Source: Cyanoderma ruficeps (Eukaryota > Chordata > Aves > Passeriformes > Timaliidae). Taken from it: a DNA stretch of 64,000 nucleotides. The DNA is taken from the NCBI GenBank assembly GCA_008694505.1, contig VZDJ01000223.1, positions 6,226,509-6,290,508 of the forward strand. Direction: 5' to 3'. Positions 33,216 through 46,700 of the stretch are shown piece after piece. Under the pieces are notes generated by a model that was given only the letters and a program-made list of their open reading frames with translations, did not search any database and was not told where the DNA came from. The position numbers and the translations under genes are program-made. Every line of letters starts with the position of its first letter. The stretch's first letter is position 1.

Positions 33216-34840
33216 GCATGACAAGGAATTGAAAAGTATTTAGAAAAGAAAGATTTTCAATGCTATTTATTTTAGAAACAGAAATAGTTTAGGGCTGGGC
33301 CATCTGCTTTAGTAACTGTGGACTAGTCAGCTCACCAGGTCTCTTTGGAAGCTGATTAGCTAGACAACATCTTACTGGAAAATTAGCTTTATCAGTAAAA
33401 GGTGGAACATTGTGGTTATACATTTTATGTAAACGAAAAAGCTTTTATGAACACAATTAGGCTCTTGCTATGCATCACCAGAAACTGCTCACTTGGAAGA
33501 TACAGGAAAAGCTTATTTTAAGAAAAGCGGAATTATATGTATTTCAGACAATATTGATGAAATTGCTGTGTTGTGTGGCTAAATATAATTTCCCTATGTT
33601 GTCTGTGAAGGGAAAAGAGTTTGAGATGGATAAAAATCTCAGGAACTTAAAGGTCTCCATGAGATTTTTGAATTTCTTACCTTTTTAGATTTTTTAGATT
33701 AATTGGTTCAGCCCTAATTTAATTTTTATAATACCTGTAACTTTGATTTATGTAAATGCATTTCTGCATAAACCTGTAACCTTTGCAATTATCATCTGGA
33801 AATCCTGTTTTTGGAAAGGCACATTACAGATAAAGTCCTCAGCAGATCACACAAGTGGCATTCCAAGGTAGTACTAAAAGAAAAAAAATGAGCAGAAGGG
33901 ATCCTGACAGACCTTAAGCAAACAAAATTAGCCCACGATTCCATACACTGTTTTCAGTAAAATTTCCCTAGAGCATTGAAAATTTTACAAGCAACATGGA
34001 AAAGGTGATGATTAGGTTTAGTAGAACATGGAGAAGATGATTATTAGATTTAGTAGAATATTTTGAAAAAGTGTCCATTTTGCATATAAAAGAAATGATG
34101 CAAGTTTCCAGATGACCTATAGAGTGAGTAGACTTATGGAAGAGACTGAATTACTTTGAAACCTGTTAGTCACCCATAAAATGCAATGCTAGCATCACAG
34201 GAAGGTTTTAACATGTTTGGTTTTTAGGTTTTTTTCTTCTCCATTTATCCCACCTCCTTACTCTCTGACTTCATCTGTAGAATTTCAAAGTGCCATTCTT
34301 GCTGTTTGAGGAAACATGATAGAACTGTTCATCATTTTTATGATGGCATGGTATTGAATAGAAAAGGAAGGCATTCTCTTTTTTTTTTCCCACCCAAACC
34401 CATCAAGAAATGTAATTTTTTAAATATAAAATCATGCTACTGCATCCCACCACTCAAATCTGCTTATAAAAACCTGTCTAGGCTTGCAGTAAAAATCTTC
34501 AAAACAGACTAACTGTTAACGGATTCCATTTTCCTATTAGTAGCAAAGGAATACTGGCTTTTGGGTGCCAAAATTGTTCCACTTAATACCTGAAAACTAA
34601 AAGACTCTAATCCCTTAAAACTCAGTATCCCCTTTAAATTTTTAACAGAAACAAAGTGCCAAAAGCATTAACCATTCTCTAATGAACTATCTCAGATACC
34701 AGCTGCCATTTTGGAAGTTTCTTCAAAACGGTTTTGTATTGTTAGGAGAACCTTGCACAGAAATTGGAAAGTTAGAATCATAGCTTTTAAAAGAAATGGA
34801 TGCTGCACAGAATAAACTGGTTTTATATCCTATGTAGTGC
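33216..34840 (+). other. SLC16A3: SLC16A3 3' UTR, probable
   Basis: AT-rich non-coding sequence following the stop codon. A canonical AATAAA at 34811-34816, about 1.6 kb downstream, is the most likely polyadenylation signal. An AATAAA at 37712-37717 is a possible distal site. Confidence 0.6.
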
Positions 34841-37800
34841 ATTATTGTAAAGTCTTTTATTCATTTAGTGTCAGCAATTGTAGTGAATGACATTTCCCAG
34901 TTGTAACAGCTTACTTACTGAACTTAGCTCCAGTTTGCTGAAGACTAAATTGGTATTTGAAATTGAACACTGATAGCTCCAGAAGGCAAGAGCAAAACGG
35001 AATCCACACAGTAATTTATTGTATCCTTTGAGGCTGCTTCAGATGATCCATGAAGGCCTGATGCAGCTTTCAGATTGGTGTTCCCCGTTTCAAAGAGCAA
35101 AAACTAGAAACCTTTCCAAAGGTGAATTTAGATTCTCAGCCATTTTTGTCTTACTGTGTGCTTTGATCATTGGATTTCTTTGCTAGACGATGCTACACTG
35201 TTATCACAGAACCAAATGGTCATTCCTTTGATCTCAGGTTTTGGCACAATTGTAAGTTTTTGTACATTCTGCAAAATGTCTAGACTGCTTTATATGTGAC
35301 AGAATGGAATTTGTGCTTATCATACTGACTTTCCAGGCTATATTTCATTTTCCATACATGATACTTTTACGGTTAAGCTGGAAACAAGAAGTTTTATGTT
35401 GCAATTTTATGTGATTTGAGATGGAAGAGGAAGTTAGGAAGATAAGGAGACACGTTTCAACAAGAAACCATAAATAATCTTTGTAAGTAAAACTAGCATT
35501 CACAGAAAGGCCTCTTTTGCCTATACAAGTTATTTTCTTCAACTCAAAGATTTTGACTCCGATCCCACTCCGACTGGGACTGCCAATGCTCTTGTGCTGT
35601 TTTCAGCACAGACCTACCAATGGTTTGCAGTATTTATGACAGTAGGACATGCTTACTGAATGAGAGCGGTCAAATCACAGGGCTCCTTTATTGAATGTGA
35701 GGAAAAAAGGGGTTAGAATTTAATTCACTAAGCAGTTTAAAAAGCCATATGAACAATGTAAAATCTATTATCATTTTAATTAATTACAAGAAGCATCAAT
35801 ACAAAGGCGAGAAACTCCTAATGCAGCTCCCTTAGCAACATCAGAAGTGGCAGGCTGGAGAGTACTTCAGAGTTCTGGAGCCAGTTAGGCTCCTTGCTCC
35901 CATTCTGTCCCATTCAAGGTTAACAACCAAGTGTGCTAGCCCTCCAGTCCTCTTTCTGTTCGGCTGCCCTTATCTTCTTGGAAAGAGGTTTGTTATACTG
36001 ATGGAAAAGAAACCGCCATGCCAGATCCCTAGACTGGACACCTGCTGGCCACTATACTAGACTGTGCTGAAGCATGTATCCAACTGCTCGTATCGACATG
36101 GCCGCAAAGGCCTTCACATTGATCCCCTGTTTTATACCCCTCTTTCCTTCTTCCCCAGTGTGTTAAAAAACCAAAACTAACCAAAACTAAACCCCGCAAG
36201 CAGCCAGTCCTTAGGTTCCCAGTACTGTCCAGTGAGGCTCCTTTTTAATTTAATTCAGCTTATTGTAAATATTTAAATAGATTGATAAATATAAAAAAAA
36301 TATTTTATATATTTAAAAGGAATGGATCTAAAATTCCTCTAGGTATTTTGGTACTGTATTTCTTTAATCTCAATACCACTGGGATGCCCTTAAGAGCAGT
36401 CTGCAAGATGTGTTTGTCCATATATTTTGAGGACGGATATGGTCAAAGCCATAAAGCATTACTTAAGAGACACTGATTGTTCAGGGTCACAGGCAGAACA
36501 GTTTCATGCAGCATCTACCAAGAAGAACCTTTGTTTGACCTTCACCTGATTAAAATTTTGTGATTTGAAAAAAGGGAGAAGGAAAAGGAAGAAAATGTAG
36601 GTAACTATGCAACTGCACTGCCAAGCATCCAAAGATTATAGTTTACTCCTGCATCATACACTATTGAAACAAATGTAATTTCTTTAGACACACAGTTCAT
36701 GAATATATCTAAGAAGTCTGGAAAGTAAACAATCAAAAAACCAAAAGATAGTTTTCAAAGATTATTTCTCTGAAAGTAGTGAATGGTCTTTCACCCTGCA
36801 GGCTAGCAAAATTTTAAAAACATTTTGCATCTTCATACATTCTATAAATTGTTACTGTAGGATTTATGGTTAAAATATTGTATGATTGATTATGTAATGG
36901 ATCTTAGGAAAATAAGAGCGTGATGCAAGGAGATGAAATGTGTATGAATGCCAGTAATACACAGAGATTACACAAAAAAGTATACAAGTGTTTGCATATA
37001 CATATTTACATATGTATATATATTTTGCATAAAACAGGCAAAATACCTGCAGGAGTATATGAGACAGTTTGCCCATTTATTAGACAAGGAGCAGAGTTAA
37101 AATTATTTTTTTTCTCTTATAGAAAGATCAGTTTGCTTTTTAAAAAATTCTTAATGAAGTATTTTGTAGTCATTTGGAGCCTAGAAGACCTCAGCAGAAC
37201 TAGAAGTCTTAGAGTGATGCAGCTATCTGTTTCAAGCTAAGCCAGCTCCCTAAAGTTAAGACTTGAGATGGTATGAAGGTATGCTGTAAAGAACTGGAGA
37301 GATCTTGTGCTACTATTAAATTTCATCCACACAAACGTGTATTAGGCAATGTAGAATCATTCTGTAAAAATAAATCAGAACATTCCCCTAATCAAGCAAC
37401 CAGACTTCAAAATGAAAAAGGAAAATTCACATATGCACCACTGGTACATCCCAAAGAAAATGTTTAGTTTGGTAGACAATCATAAACAGAAGAATTTCAG
37501 AATGCAAACTCTTACATATTACAGCAGTAAGTATTGACTTGTGTACGTGCGTCTGTGTCTCTGCCACACTTTTCTTTAGGATTATGGGAATACACTTCAA
37601 TTTTGTGCGAGATGACATTTTGTTTCTTGTTAAGGCACTTTAATGTAATGTGTATATTTATACTTAGATTTTTTTTAAATGCTTTTCTAGTAAACTGTTG
37701 CAAATGTAGTGAATAAATACGTGGTTGTCAAAAACTGTGGGTTTGAGAAAATAAGATCAGAAAAAATTAACACCCCGATATGGACATTTGGCTTCATTTG

Positions 37801-40550
37801 CACATGCCTATTGAGCAGCTACACAGGGACAACGGTGTTTATAGAGAAGAGCTGACACTTAGCTGACAGGCAGCCAGGATTTAATGTGGGCAAGGGTACT
37901 GCTTTTGCCGTGACTCATAGTTTGGCCAGTTCCAAAACGGATATGTGCTTCTGCTGTAAATGATCCTGAAGACTATTTTAAAGCATCATCTAATTTAAAG
38001 TAACAGTGATTGGTTTTGTGCTGTGCAAAAATATTAACGTTCTCCTCTGAATAGTGCTCCAGGCTTTGTTTTCAGGTAAAGTTTTATGAACTGTCATGAT
38101 TTAAAAAGCCCAAAATATTTTGAATACCGACATGCCAGCAAGCTGTCTTTACTGTCAAGTGATGCTCTTTAGAACTTGAATGTTCCTAAGAAAACAGTCT
38201 AGGAATACATTTATGTTGTGGTTTTTTTGCTCCGATGGTACCTCAGCTAGGACTGGCACCTCAAGGTATAATCTCAAGGCTACACCCAACTGAATCAAAA
38301 TTACAAGCTCTTCAGTGTAGCAAGACCTATCTTTTGCAATCTGAAGACTGATACCTATTTGTGCTGAATTCTATGAATCTCTGGCAGGGAATCTTTGAGA
38401 AATCTCTCTAAGCTCACCTTCAAAAATTTCTCTGTATATCAACACTGAAAAAATCATAGGTCGAGTTTGCATAAAGTCCCACCCCCCTATGTGTGAATAG
38501 ATACATGATTACCTTCTTCATGCCAGTTTAATTGAACTGGCAAAACTTAAGGTGTAATCAAATGCTTTGCCATCACAATGGCCAAATCAAGCCATATGCT
38601 GCTACAGGAATCAATGTTACTGAGTGGACTAAAATGACTGAACTTATTAGCGTTTAGTCAGCCCAACCCTGTAACAGAAAACCAAAGTTTATCTTTCCCT
38701 CTGGTTCTCTTCGAGGCTGAAAGGAAGTAGGGCCATTCACTGTAGAGGAAAATGGGCCCAACCTGAGTTGCACAGCTGTTGTTCCCTGCTGTTGGACCTG
38801 TTGAAGGAAGTACTCTTCTACTTCTGTAGGAGTAAACAACCTTGACAACAGCAAAGGCACCATGTATGAGAAGCAACAGCTTTGGGATGTATTAATTTTT
38901 TAGCAGCTTTCTTAATGCTTCTGACACAGAACTCATCTTTGTGCTAGTAGAAAAAGGTGTATCTACTAAAGAGCATTAGAATACTTATGCTCTTAAAAGC
39001 ATTTTGTTACTGAGACGGTCTGCAAGATCAGCAGTCCTGTATTTGTCTGAGAACGTATGGCTAGTAAGAGACAGAGTAAAAAGCTACTTACCTCTAGTTA
39101 TACACTTAGTTCCTTGACTGATCTCTGTTTTTCCTTCGTCGTGTCAGCAACATTTCAGCTGGCAGCCTTCCTCACTACTCCCAGATGAATAATTCACAGC
39201 ATTAAGAAAGGGTAGCTCCTGCTGTTCTGACTTTTCATCTACTACTCTTTCAAGAGTTTAAATCCTTTCACAATAAAACTCTGAACCCAGTGAAGAAGTA
39301 TACCCAGATTTTAGTATTTAAAACTATTAAATAGCAAAAGACTTTTTGAATTGTGTTGAAAAATACGCCTTAAGATCCATAGTTGACATGTCAGACAAAC
39401 TGAAAATACATTTTTTTGGCCATGAGAGCAGAGAAACATTTACTGTTTGGGGTCTTTTAAGAAAAAGATCTGTGCATGACCTCAAATTACCCTAGTTTAT
39501 CCTTTAAGGATTAAGTGAAAAACCAGAAGATGTGTCCTGCCTTTGTGCCCTTAACGCCTGCAGGTCTGAACCAAGCTGTAATTAAGGACTGTAATTAAGC
39601 TTTTTTTTTTTTCTCGTTACGCTCAGGACTAAGGATTTTCTTCTTAGTGCGTAACGTACCAAATGAGTTCTTGTTTTGTTCCACATCCCACCCCAAGGAT
39701 CCTGGATTGGTCACAGCAAAGACTGTAGACTAGGGCTCAATAATTTTGGATGATCTCCACCACTTCTCCCTAGTTCCACTTTTCCACATTCTTCTTTGTC
39801 CATTAGGCATATGCATATATATATAGATAGACAGATAGATATATACACACCTCAGACCTAGATCTTAAGCAATTTGAATCAAGAATTGCACAAAATGTGA
39901 TGAACGAACATTTTTAGGAAAATTTTCTATGTTCTGTATATACAATTTCCCTCTCATTTTCTACTATCCCTCTGCCTGCAGCACACAATGGTTTTGACAG
40001 AAGAACCAAACCATACTAGTCTTAATAGTATTAAGCAAGAGAAAAAACCACTAATGTCTAAGCAGAAGTTGCAAAGTTTTAGTACTATGCAAGTATCTGC
40101 TGAAAAAGGCGGTACGATTTTGCTCTGAAACACATTCTTACTGAGGACCAGGCATCTGAGCACTCTTCTCGTACAAAAGTATTGATACAACACAGTATCT
40201 ATACATAGTCTTTACAATTCAGGTTCATTCAATCACTTAAATCTAGACATATACACGTAAAATCAATAACTGTCACTTGAATGAATCCGAGGGAAATTTA
40301 CTGTTTTTAACAACGAAGTACTGCATTCTTTCACAGTCAAACCTTTTTATTATTGACGTACCTCATCCAACAAATTTTAGAAGCTATTGTCGGATAAAGT
40401 TCATGATGGATTACACTTTTTCACAATCTCAAAGCTTAAATTTTGATTTCTGACCAGATGGATCCAGCACTATTGAAAAACCAGCAGCACTGTTTGTTTT
40501 TATTTGGTATTTTGTACACACGAAGAGCCACTTTTGTAAAGCAAAAGTTA
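34841..40550. other. Intergenic stretch between converging genes
   Basis: No exon or mobile element recognised. Contains a bulged inverted repeat at 39615-39656, a small repeat of CTGTAATTAAG at 39576 and 39589, and an AT/GATA-rich patch at about 39815-39850. Confidence 0.5.
39615..39656. repeat. Two-step inverted repeat (bulged hairpin)
   Basis: CGTTACGC (39615-39622) pairs with GCGTAACG (39649-39656), and ACTAAG (39628-39633) with CTTAGT (39643-39648). This leaves a 5-nt bulge and a 9-nt loop. Confidence 0.85.
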
Positions 40551-40553
40551 AAG

Positions 40554-40601
40554 AATAAAATAAACACCTTTTTATTTAACTATTTTAAAAAAGAAAATAA
40601 A
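40554..40601. terminator. Cluster of poly(A) signals on both strands
   Basis: Plus-strand AATAAA at 40554, 40559 and 40596, and a minus-strand AATAAA (TTTATT at 40571-40576), fall within 50 bp. It could mark a distal 3' end of CSNK1D (minus), about 3.1 kb past its stop, and possibly a plus-strand 3' end. Confidence 0.4.
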
Positions 40602-41402
40602 TATTCTTGAAATCAGTAGGTGTGCTGCTCTAGACAATGCTATCCTCAAGGTTCTGGGACACGAGGAAACAAAGACAAATAGTTGTACTTAGGATATTTT
40701 TTCCCACTGGAAATGATGAGTTCATCAACATGCCTTCCTCCAAGGAGTATTTTGAATATTTTCATGAAGTTAACATGGAATATACGGACTCAAATGTTTT
40801 CTCTTAATATCTCTCTTAAAGCAGAGGATTTATTTTTTTTTCTAAGTACTTGTACCACAAAAAGCTCAAGGACTCTGTAACCATTCAAGATTATGTGAAA
40901 CAGCAGCACAGGTGGTATTTTCCATATAAAAGCATATACACAGTTGTAAATGAAAACCACTGGAAGAAATTAGGATAGCCCTCCAACTTTTAAAGACCTG
41001 CTAATAAGAAAACACTGGAATTTCCTGAAGGAGTGTCTACCCTCAGATTATAATAGACTTTTGAGAATCACATAGCAAAAGCCAGAATTTTATTATACAG
41101 GGCACCATGATCAGAACTCACTATTTTTCACTATATTGCTTTTATCCTAGTTTCCGTAACTGATCAAATCTCCATTCCCTCACTATACTTTCTCATAAAG
41201 AAAAAAAAGTATCCGAACAAAAACATTTACCTTTAAACTGACAAAAACACATGCTTTCTGTGAGCAAAGCAATTAATGCCTTCTCTTTCTTCCTGTATAC
41301 CCCAGGATCATAGCTACAAAACTCCTTCACTGAAAGTTTTGGTACCAAGACAGTATCTTCAAATGTTTGCAACTGACAATATTCTTTGTAGGTACAGAAA
41401 CC

Positions 41403-41461
41403 CCTTGAAAAAAAGAAAAAAAAAAAAAGAAAAAAAGAAAAAGAGAAGAAAATAGAAAAAA
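41403..41461. repeat. A-rich low-complexity tract
   Basis: A-rich with scattered G on the plus strand, hence a pyrimidine tract in the CSNK1D sense direction, probably within or just past its 3' UTR. Confidence 0.85.
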
Positions 41462-42578
41462 GTTGCATCAGGTAAAGGGTAAGGATTCATTGCAAATCAG
41501 TAAGTTACACCAAAGAAGAACAGAAGTTATTATGAATGTATTTACACAACTGCTAAAGTACACAAATACAGTGGTAGTACAAATGAAGTGCTTTGAGATA
41601 CTGGTTTATACACAAGTTTATATAGACAGTCTAACTATTTTCTGCATGATGGAATTTAACTATCATGAGGACAAAAACTGCCCAAAAGTGTGTACAATGG
41701 TAGAAGTCTGCAGTCAACTTTTAAGTATAGTACAGCAATCTAATGGTCCGGATACATAGGAAATAAAAAGGCTGTTTTTTAAGTCCCTCAAACATTACAC
41801 TATTAACCACAGATATTTACAAGGAAAGCACAGTGAAGTGTAAAACTGCTCAAATGGTAGTGCACATGCCTAAAATACCAAAGTTTATAGCAACTGAGGA
41901 AATAATTCTCTTATTCAAACTTATCAATCCATCAAGTTCTCAAGCTTTTCCACTATACTCTCCCCAAACACATTTCCCCAGTCTGACCCAGAGTACACAC
42001 AAGCAAATAGCTAATGTTATGAAAACATCCAAAGAAGAATGATAATACTTAGTAGGTGGACTTGAGAGCGGCAAAAAAGAATTTGTAAACACTCAAAAAA
42101 TAACAACTACGGTCCATAAAAACCCGAAGACCAATATACCTTTAAAAACTGTCTCCAGGCAGGGAAGAATTTCTCAAAATACCTAAGTGTTCAAACAAAA
42201 TCTCGGTACATACTTTCATTTCCAGCACAGAACTTCCCATAATATCAGTCATAATAGTTCTGGTACTGTTGCAAGTACTGCAAGGACAGAACACGTACTT
42301 TTATGAAGCCAGTTACAGTAACAGACAATATGAAGAATTTCCCAGATTCCATAACCAACAGGAGCCAACAACCTGTGCATGTTGTCATTCATGCCTAGAT
42401 AATTACTCTGGGCATACTCAGGTTGAATATACTTAAGAATTAAATATGATATGCATCTGAACTGTAAAAATTCTCAGAATTTTACAACAGGAATAGGTTG
42501 TTAAGTTTGGGAGGTGAATTTTTTCTTTCTTGTTTAAGAATTTCTTTTTTGAGTCTTGGCACGTAACAGAAGGCCTAA

Positions 42579-42632
42579 ATCTATCTATCTATCTATCTAT
42601 CTATCTATTTATTTATTTATTTATTTATTTAT
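42579..42632. repeat. Compound microsatellite (ATCT)n then (ATTT)n
   Basis: About seven ATCT units followed by about six ATTT units. On the minus strand the second part reads (AAAT)n and contains overlapping AATAAA hexamers every 4 bp. Confidence 0.95.
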
Positions 42633-43658
42633 AAGTGTGGATACTGAATGAAACATGCAAATTCACTGTAGACTCAGCAGAAATGTCTATTTTGCACTTG
42701 TAATAGCTTCCAAGCTAAACAGCCTCAGAGAAGAGGAAACAAAATTTTCCCAGTAAAAACGACGTTTGACAGTATCCGTTCACCCAAACTAAGCAGAGAC
42801 AGAACAAGCTTTCTAATTCTATCTAAATCTCTCAAATGCCAGTCTTTCAGTGTGTCCATGTTCTTTACAAAAAAAAAAATCATCATTACAATGTCTACTA
42901 TACTTAAGACTCTGCTGCAGGGTATTTAGTTCTCCTCTTCTGTGAAACACAATGAGTATTAAAAATTCCTTTGTGCTACACGGAAAGTTAAATGTCCAGT
43001 GTGAATGAAGACAGCAAACAGTAAAATATACTTCTAACAATTTTAAAAACTTCATGAGAAAGCCGACTCAGAATGGGACAATACACTATGAACGATGTAA
43101 TGTAATTGAAAGTGAACAATTTAAATAACATCAGATGGTTTTGATTCATTTACATGTTCCCTGGCAGATTAATCTTTTAAACAAGAAATTTCAAGTCATT
43201 GCTTTAGTTCAGGTTTGTTTATATTCTACATTTTTAAATCAGACAAAAGCAAGAGTTCTTTACAGAGAAGTAAGCCAATAATTTTAGCAAAATGATACAA
43301 AAATTTTTCTTAAACCAAGTAAAAGATTTATAGTTACAGTAGAATAATAAAAAGGGAGTAAAGTCTGCCGCCTGTGGAGGGAAAACTGAAATGACCGTCC
43401 AGTAACAGGCGGTGAACTCTGTAAACCATCTTTCTTTTCCACCCCTGTTACCACAGGGTTCTCTTAAGGTCACTGGGTTTCTGGCAAAAGCATCCTGTAA
43501 TGGCAGCTGCTGGAGTCTCTGCATGTTCCTCCAAGCGCCTTTTAGGTCACCTGGAGAACTCCAATTTCCACTCTAATTTAGGGTATATTTGCTAGTAAAG
43601 CCATTGGTAACATGGGAGATCAGCCATGCATTATCTGCCCTCCATGGCAAAGTAATTT

Positions 43659-43709
43659 TCATCGGTGCACAGCAGACTGGAGAACACTGGTAGTAACCCG
43701 AGCAGGAAT
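43659..43709 (-). CDS. CSNK1D: CSNK1D distal alternative last exon (isoform 1 tail)
   Basis: After an acceptor TTTGGTAG it reads [16 protein letters not shown] and TGA. This is a diverged version of the human tail 'IPGRVASSGLQSVVHR'. It joins in phase 0 to the 52126-52265 exon. Confidence 0.92.
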   Translation of the reverse strand: MPARVTTSVLQSAVHR

Positions 43710-46700
43710 CTACCAAAGCCAAAAAACAAGACAACATCAGCACATATCCTTCCAGTTAACATACAGTTGTCTCACAATGTACTTTTAAACTATTAATTGC
43801 CAAAAATCTAAGTGTCTGAATTTAAAATACAATGAGCAAGACAGTGTTTCATGCCCACATGTAGCTACACAAAGTTCCCTATTATTTTCCTCTTTTATTA
43901 CAAGTTAACATGGAAAATTCACCTTTCCAGCCAGAGGGGATGTTTTGAAGAAAATTAGACAGAGCATAAGCATTTGCACAAGAAAGAACCAACCAGATGA
44001 ACCAGCACTATGAATGCACAGCAATAGACTCAATGGATAATTAATTAAAAAAAAAAATTAAGGTAAAAAAGAAATTCATTATTTTCAATAGCTTTTCACT
44101 TTCCATGGGACATCGTGTTAGAAGATACTTCTTGTATTTGCATAGCTTGACCTGCTGAAGTAAGAGTGTAGCATTATTTCAGTACCACTTTTACCATGAA
44201 AGTGAAAAACAACCGTACATCTCTGCAATTTAAGAAGTGAGAAACACCTGGAAGCAGCTGGATCAGTATTCAGTATTTGTTTCAGTTGTGAACAGCTACA
44301 AAAACTAAGGCATACAGTATAGGCCAACCAACCCAGACACGACCCAGAATCTGCATGTCTCCTGCACACAGGCTTTTCAATGCAAAGCTTCTTTTGCATA
44401 TTTTTTATATCTATTTTTTTTACTAAGATCTGATAACTAGTCTTTAAAGTGTTAAGCTGCCATTTACAGTTGGATCTTTTTAATGTTATGAACTGTTTAC
44501 AAAGCAGCTTGTGCAGAGTCAGCCAAGCACACAAAGCAGAAGGAGAAAACAGAAGAGAAACAGCAGGATTCTTCACCAACTAGAGAGATGGGATTAATGC
44601 AAGCTTAGGCTTTATAGAGAAAGTGAGACAGCAGACAAGAGTTATACAACAGAATTAATTAAGGAACAGAAAAATCTCACAGCCCTTTTATTAATAAGTA
44701 GCAAATCAAAGAAGCTCTTGAAGTACTTAAGAAATGCATCCCTCAGCCATTACGGTTCAGATTCCAACTGAAAGCTGTTTTTTCTCATATGAAACCTGTT
44801 ATTGCCAAAAGCAGAGCAGACTAAAAAGCCAAAAGCTGCACACAGAAAGGCAGAAACTTCTACTGAACTCCGCACTGAACAGCGGAAAGGACCTTGTAAT
44901 AGCCAAATTCAAGTCTGTTTACCTCTGAGATGCTCATGATCAACTATTCTTGCTAGTATGCAACTGTTTTTGAAAATATAGATCTGAACAGATCTGAGTT
45001 TTTTTAAAAGGAGAGCTCATAAGGCATGGAGAAGAATATAAAACAGTGAAAAATGGACACGGCTGTAGTAGAACATTCCATTTACAACAAGACAAGACAG
45101 AGCCTCATTTGAGCAATACTGTCAATTGAGTTTTCATACAAGCATTTTGCTTTTATGATTCTGAAGCAGATCTGGTTTTTAATGGATGACATACTGCTGC
45201 ATCAACGTCCTTGGAAAGACACGTAATTCTCATACAGCTAAAATTTAGACTTGGTTATTTTATTGTTGATATTTGAGCAATTTTAGGGATCGTTTAAGGC
45301 ACTATTATTGTCAATTCTGTTTGAGAGTCCAAGTGGAACAGCAGCAATAACTGAGCTTTTGGAAAGACATTAACTTTTAAGTTAGAGAAAAATCAATGCT
45401 TCATCAAGCATCTGACCAGAAGGCACAGATACAACTATGAGATCACATGAGTAGAAGGAGCGAAGTCGGACGTTTCCAAAGAGTTTTTTCCCCACCCCAT
45501 ACAAAGTTTTGGTGTCTAATGAGAAGCACTCACCCAGTGCTGCCTTCCAACGAAAGGAGACGAGCAGCTACTTGCCATGATGTTCGAAAGGAATGCTATT
45601 CTGAGGTAGGGGAAAAGACAGCAATTTTAACAGTTTCACTGCCCCAATATATAAAGATGTCTTAATAAAAATCCAACCTGAATTTGCAGTAGCAACTCTA
45701 TCTTTTGAGAAGCTCTGATTTCAGACTTCTGTAGGACATTTCCATCATATTAAGAGACACATAAAAGAAACAAATCATTAATCCTCAAAGGAAGCTGACA
45801 GGGTCAGAAGAGTAACGCAGATGTTCTATGATGCCTATTAAGATGGATATGTGGAGAAAGATTTGCAGATGCGGAAATGGAAAATGCAGAAGCACTGGAA
45901 GTATGGCACAACACTTAAGTTATTCAATGCCAGTGTTGGCTATAGTGTTCTAAAAACTTCTGTGAAAGAGACTTAATCAAATATTTCTTTGTGCAGCATT
46001 TCAATCTTTCCTTCCAACTAGAGAGAACACCTCTATTACCAACAGGAATTTGCCACAGCTTTGACTGTTGGGTGCAGAATATGCTACATTCAAGAAAAAA
46101 ATATTAAACAACTTACTGTGTAACCATGAGCAGTCAGACGGAACCTTTCATTGAAGGAAATGAAGACTACTCACCCATAACTAGACTCTTGAGATGACCA
46201 CTGGTTTCAGGATGCAGTCTGTGCATGTGGACCAAAAGAACTGATTCAAAGTAGTTTTTACTGGAATACTCATTGTCTTGTTTACTGCCTCCTGTACTAC
46301 GCCTCTAAATGTTTAAAAACTATGTGTAAAGGCAACTTAGGGAACAATTTGCTTAGAGAGTTTAAGAACAGAAGGACCTTTTAACAGCTGGTATGATTTT
46401 TCTGTCCAGACCTGTAATTTAGGCTTGCTTTAGACGTGAACGCACCACTTAGAAATGAATTCACTATTGATGCAAAGGCAAAGAGATGATCTAATTATTT
46501 TAGAAGTTGTTTCAGTAGGTAACTACTTTCACTTAGACCTCTATTTTGCCTTTCTTTACTTGTGAGTGGTTTTAATTTGAAGCAATAGGTTCTTCATGTT
46601 TTCTCCTGTACCATGAATTCCCCTTAAAATCATTGTGTCTCAAACATTACACCAACTCATTCAAGGCATTTTCTTAGCTTTCAGACAAACTGAAAGCGAA

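Larger units (their letters stand above)
40602..43658 (-). other. CSNK1D: CSNK1D 3' UTR region
   Basis: Non-coding sequence after the distal CSNK1D stop codon. Candidate poly(A) signals on the minus strand are a microsatellite-borne series at 42606-42631, one at 41089-41094, and that at 40571. The actual end cannot be chosen from sequence. Confidence 0.5.

Noticed and set aside
44118..44579. 153-codon minus-strand open frame between CSNK1D tail exons
   Set aside because: No family resemblance, AT-rich with many Cys/Leu/Lys as in random frames, and no need for an exon there.
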